Shown in pieces: positions 34,145 to 34,762 of a stretch of 34,762 nucleotides of DNA. The position numbers were made by a program, and so were the translations under genes. Each line of letters starts with the position of its first letter. Positions within the stretch are counted from its first letter, which is position 1. Origin of the DNA: Acidobacteriota bacterium (lineage in GTDB: Bacteria; Acidobacteriota; Thermoanaerobaculia; Multivoradales; JBCCEF01); the NCBI GenBank assembly GCA_039028635.1, contig JBCCHV010000068.1:1-34762 (forward strand). The letters are read 5' to 3'. The notes beneath the pieces were generated by a model. It was not told the origin of the DNA. It ran no database searches and was given only the letters and a program-made list of their open reading frames with translations.

Positions 34145-34762
34145 ATGAATACCGCCCAACCAGATCAACCAGCGCCCTGCCTCGATGCCCAGGATCTCGC
34201 TGCCTTCGTCGAAGGGCGCCTGCCGCAGGATCGGCACCAAGCCGCGATTCGGCACCTGACGGCCTGCGAGGAGTGCCGCGAGGCGGTCGCCGACGGTGCC
34301 CTGCTGGCTCGCGAGATAACGACCGAAGAGTCAGGCCAAGAGGCACCTCCAGCCGCCCCAGCGACTTTCCCCACCGCCGTCCCAGCGCGCCCGGAACGCA
34401 AGAGCCCAGGCACCCTACGCTGGGCCTTGGGGCTGGCCGCCGCGGCGGCCCTCGCCGTCGTTGTGCTGCTGCCTCAGCGGGGTCTGACCAGGACCGACGA
34501 CTGGGTGAGCTGGATCGAGCCCGGCACAGCGATCGAGCTCGGCGATCCGGAGGTCTCCCGAACGCGAGGAACAGCCCTCGATCAGAGCTCCTTTCTGGTC
34601 GGAGTTCACTTGGTGCGACTGGCGGCCGCCGAGCGCACCGGCGACCCGGAGCAGGCGGCCATCGCCCATCGCGACCTGCTGCAGGCCCTTATTCGCGACC
34701 GATCGGCGGACGAGCTGCCAAAGAGCGTCGCCGAAGTCGAGGCCTACCTCGCCTCCCTCGAC
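34145..34762 (+). CDS. zf-HC2 membrane anti-sigma factor, partial at window end
   Basis: At least 206 residues, open at the right edge. The N-terminal zinc-binding anti-sigma domain contains H37-x3-C41-x2-C44 (RHLTACEECREAV) in a helix that follows DLAAFVEGRLP, the ZAS/zf-HC2 pattern. A Pro/Ala-rich linker leads to one membrane segment (about 92-110, LRWALGLAAAAALAVVVLLP). The extracytoplasmic part beyond it is helical (SFLVGVHLVRLAAAERTGDPEQAAIAH) and could be the sensor. The protein would bind the sigma factor at the membrane and release it on a signal, often by proteolysis. It is co-directional with the sigma gene, 14 bases away; the ribosome-binding site is weak. The C-terminus and any catalytic or sensory domain lie outside the window. 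Confidence 0.85.
   Translation, partial: MNTAQPDQPAPCLDAQDLAAFVEGRLPQDRHQAAIRHLTACEECREAVADGALLAREITTEESGQEAPPAAPATFPTAVPARPERKSPGTLRWALGLAAAAALAVVVLLPQRGLTRTDDWVSWIEPGTAIELGDPEVSRTRGTALDQSSFLVGVHLVRLAAAERTGDPEQAAIAHRDLLQALIRDRSADELPKSVAEVEAYLASLD

Overview
The window is about 34.8 kb of dense, high-GC bacterial DNA with 27 supportable protein genes, the last one cut by the right edge. I found no rRNA, intact tRNA, CRISPR array, insertion sequence or phage genes. Genes typical of an aerobic or microaerobic Gram-negative-type bacterium occur together: lipoprotein signals, an O-antigen-ligase-like protein, PHA granule proteins and C5 heme synthesis. With a CHAT-TPR protein next to an ECF-type sigma factor, and secreted propellers ending in an FExGDTxRWS tail, this gene set fits best with Acidobacteriota (Thermoanaerobaculia-like) or a neighbouring phylum. 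That placement is inference from gene content, not a measured phylogeny.

Layout. (1) 118-3478, minus strand: a polyhydroxyalkanoate granule module with the repressor PhaR, two phasins (one with a histone-like Ala/Lys tail), a patatin-type lipase and a small unknown protein. (2) 3785-5143 and 12124-13341, plus strand: an XPB-like helicase and a DUF790/Bax1-like nuclease, partners in archaea but here about 7 kb apart. (3) 5134-10763: an envelope block between them, with a sulfatase-fold lipoprotein that lacks the sulfatase Cys/Ser, a large GT-C-like membrane protein overlapping it by ATGA, and a divergent Wzy/WaaL-type ligase. (4) 10823-12061 and 16139-17086: two secreted beta-propeller proteins sharing a C-terminal DxFExGDTxRWS tail. 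(5) 13338-16106: an exported DJ-1/PfpI-like lipoprotein, then a luciferase-like oxidoreductase and an SDR behind an HxlR-like operator. (6) 17238-21781, minus strand: an exported DUF255 thioredoxin-fold protein with a DsbD-alpha-like C-terminus, preceded by two ArsA/Get3-like ATPases. (7) 21876-24139: hemB and hemL, overlapping by 13 bp, followed by a 7Fe-type ferredoxin. (8) 24715-28333: a DnaJ/CbpA-type co-chaperone and ClpB, with a structured leader. (9) 28384-34762: an unknown secreted protein, a 991-residue TPR-CHAT protein with an intact His/Cys pair, and, divergent from it, an ECF-like sigma factor and a zinc-finger anti-sigma protein.

How the genes work together. PhaR probably represses its own operon and responds to PHA granules covered by the phasins. 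hemB and hemL supply two consecutive-pathway enzymes for tetrapyrrole synthesis. The DnaJ-like protein would feed aggregates to ClpB. The most promising unexplained unit is the CHAT/sigma/anti-sigma region at the right end, which resembles an envelope signalling system with a caspase-like protease. The shared C-terminal tail of the two propellers, the Thr-nucleophile sulfatase homolog, the split XPB/Bax1 pair and the ArsA pair with a changed signature lysine are the other points worth following.
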